The notes under the pieces were generated by a model that worked only from the letters and a program-made list of their open reading frames with translations, was not told where the DNA came from and did no database searches. Shown piece after piece: positions 62,860-64,000 of a DNA stretch of 64,000 nucleotides. How positions within the stretch are numbered: position 1 is the stretch's first letter; each line of letters starts with the position of its first letter. The DNA is from Margaritifera margaritifera. Taxonomy: Eukaryota; Mollusca; Bivalvia; Unionida; Margaritiferidae. The stretch covers positions 4,733,501-4,797,500 of the forward strand of contig JAQPZY010001675.1 in the NCBI GenBank assembly GCA_029931535.1, read 5' to 3'. The translations under genes were made by a program, and so were the position numbers.

Positions 62860-63755
62860 TTAAACATTTCTAAATGTTCTGTTCTAGGACCTTATTATAC
62901 GTTTAGAAAAAATATCATATAAATTACAGTGTATATGTTCCACCTAGCCAAGTTATTTGCAGCATGTTCTTTGTCTCGCCTTTTTTCAGAATTATCTCAG
63001 TAAAAATCTATGTCATATTTTTTATTACAAAAATCATGCAGCTTTAAACATTCTCTTGCATCCCCAATAATTCAGCGTTATAAAATAAGCTATGCTTCAA
63101 GCAATTAATATGTAGTATTTAGTGGTACTGTATAAGCCATTCAGCTCTATAACATAAGCTATGCTTCGATCAATTCAAATCTAGTATTTAGCGGTACTGT
63201 ATGAGTACACGTGTTTTTTACATGCTGAATATACTCATTATTTACCTTTGTACATCTCAGATCTTGCGTGCATTTGAAAATTGAATTAAATGTGATCTGC
63301 TTCAGGCTTGTGTATTAACATTGCTGGTCATGTCTTACACGCCAAACATCACGATTAGCGGTGCGATAAGATGGTAATTACAAATTCTAGTCAGATGTCT
63401 TCTTAGTAGGCATTAATTGAAATAGAAAATGTATGAGAGGTCAGGTTGAGAGCAGGTCAGCATAAAAACATAAGTGTGAGCAAGTTTAATTCTGGTTGCT
63501 CTTGTATTTTACCTGTATATATTTCTGAGGCTTGACAATAATATAATTCAACATAATTGTTTTTAATTAAGTATTTATATACTATTTAGGATTGCATATT
63601 GCATATGCATTGAAAAACATGTATCCATCAGCAAAACCTAAAAAGAGCTTCAAAAATGTTAGCCCCAAATAATTAGTGCTTTTTTACCTTGATGTGATGA
63701 AGCGAAAGAAAGTACCGACAGAAGATATGGGCGGCAGTAGCCTAGCCATAATCTG
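62860..63755. other. AT-rich non-coding stretch
   Basis: Two diverged versions of AGCTATGCTTC followed by TAGTATTTAGYGGTACTGTA occur (about 63090 and 63160), an old duplication of about 70 bp. No gene recognised. Confidence 0.45.
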
Positions 63756-63759
63756 GAAC

Positions 63760-64000
63760 CAGTGGCGTCGCGGGGGTTCGAGGCGCCCGGGGGCAATGGT
63801 ATTTAGTGGCTCCCCATACTTGACGCCCGGGGGCAATGTTCTTTAGCGCCCCTACTTTGCCGCAGAGAATAGTTTTTATGTCAGTTGCCAACCTCCATCC
63901 TCCCTCCCCCCCCCCCGCCCCGTCTAAGCCCCGGTTACAGCTGCAAAGAAAAAAAAAGCTTTCGACGGCGCCATCCCCCAGCCCAACGCCCGGGGGCAAT
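63760..64000. mobile_element. GC-rich MITE-like element running off the window
   Basis: Starts CCAGTGGCGTCGCGGGGG, a common style of terminal sequence in hAT-like non-autonomous elements. It repeats CGCCCGGGGGCAATG three times (about 63785, 63825 and 63988 on), with the last copy cut by the window edge. The overlapping minus-strand frame at 63742-63999 is not considered a gene. Confidence 0.5.

Overview
The window looks like AT-rich intergenic DNA from an animal nuclear genome. Long (TA)n, (ATT)n, (CATA)n and (GA)n microsatellites, many minisatellites, tRNA-headed SINEs, decayed non-LTR retrotransposons and mariner remnants fill it. Codon-dense host genes, operons, bacterial signals and CRISPR arrays are absent. 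The repeat mix suggests a marine invertebrate, probably a lophotrochozoan such as a mollusc. That assignment is inference, because no host gene is present to fix the taxon. I found no intact gene and no intact transposon ORF; most open frames are microsatellite translations or chance ORFs.

Layout, 1-33 kb: a SINE (1.2 kb); an internally deleted mariner (2.05-2.61 kb, minus strand); a palindrome-rich MITE family (6.78-7.00 and 8.32-8.63 kb); a (CATA)n block (10.4 kb); a composite-looking pair of directly repeated MITEs inside a 39-bp minisatellite (12.0-14.2 kb); a 49-bp minisatellite (15.9-16.7 kb); a second SINE (17.0 kb); a long hairpin (18.94 kb); a decayed CR1-like LINE whose RT region has become a 33-bp tandem repeat (19.4-20.3 kb); small minisatellites (24.4-24.8 kb); a second, longer mariner (25.9-27.0 kb, minus); a LINE with RT, ADD box and C-terminal zinc knuckle (29.2-31.1 kb); and a third SINE (31.9 kb).

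33-40 kb: a LINE 3' end (minus), a small MITE, a SINE-like piece, then the most distinctive block. About 34.75-39.9 kb on the plus strand holds a decayed endogenous Polinton/Maverick- or adintovirus-like element. It contains, in order, unassigned small ORFs, a protein-primed type-B DNA polymerase fragment with its Cys/His (endonuclease VII-like) knuckle, a penton-like jelly-roll protein, a major-capsid-like protein and a small basic repeat protein. All recognised genes have frameshifts or stops, so it is a dead copy. Integrase, protease, packaging ATPase and the polymerase palm were not seen.

40-64 kb: a hAT-like MITE carrying an internal 20-bp minisatellite; a roughly 1.07-kb 36-bp minisatellite split by a 1.78-kb insertion with LTR-like ends and a 4-bp target duplication; a 1-kb array of a 25-bp unit; 30-bp, 79-bp and 40-bp minisatellites; a minus-strand SINE (55.5 kb); another LINE 3' end (57 kb); a CR1/jockey-like LINE whose coding sequence has expanded into a 43-bp repeat (61.1-62.5 kb); and MITE pieces at the right edge.

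The parts do not work together as a pathway. What the region records is layered insertion: transposons landing in minisatellites, and minisatellites growing out of transposon sequence.
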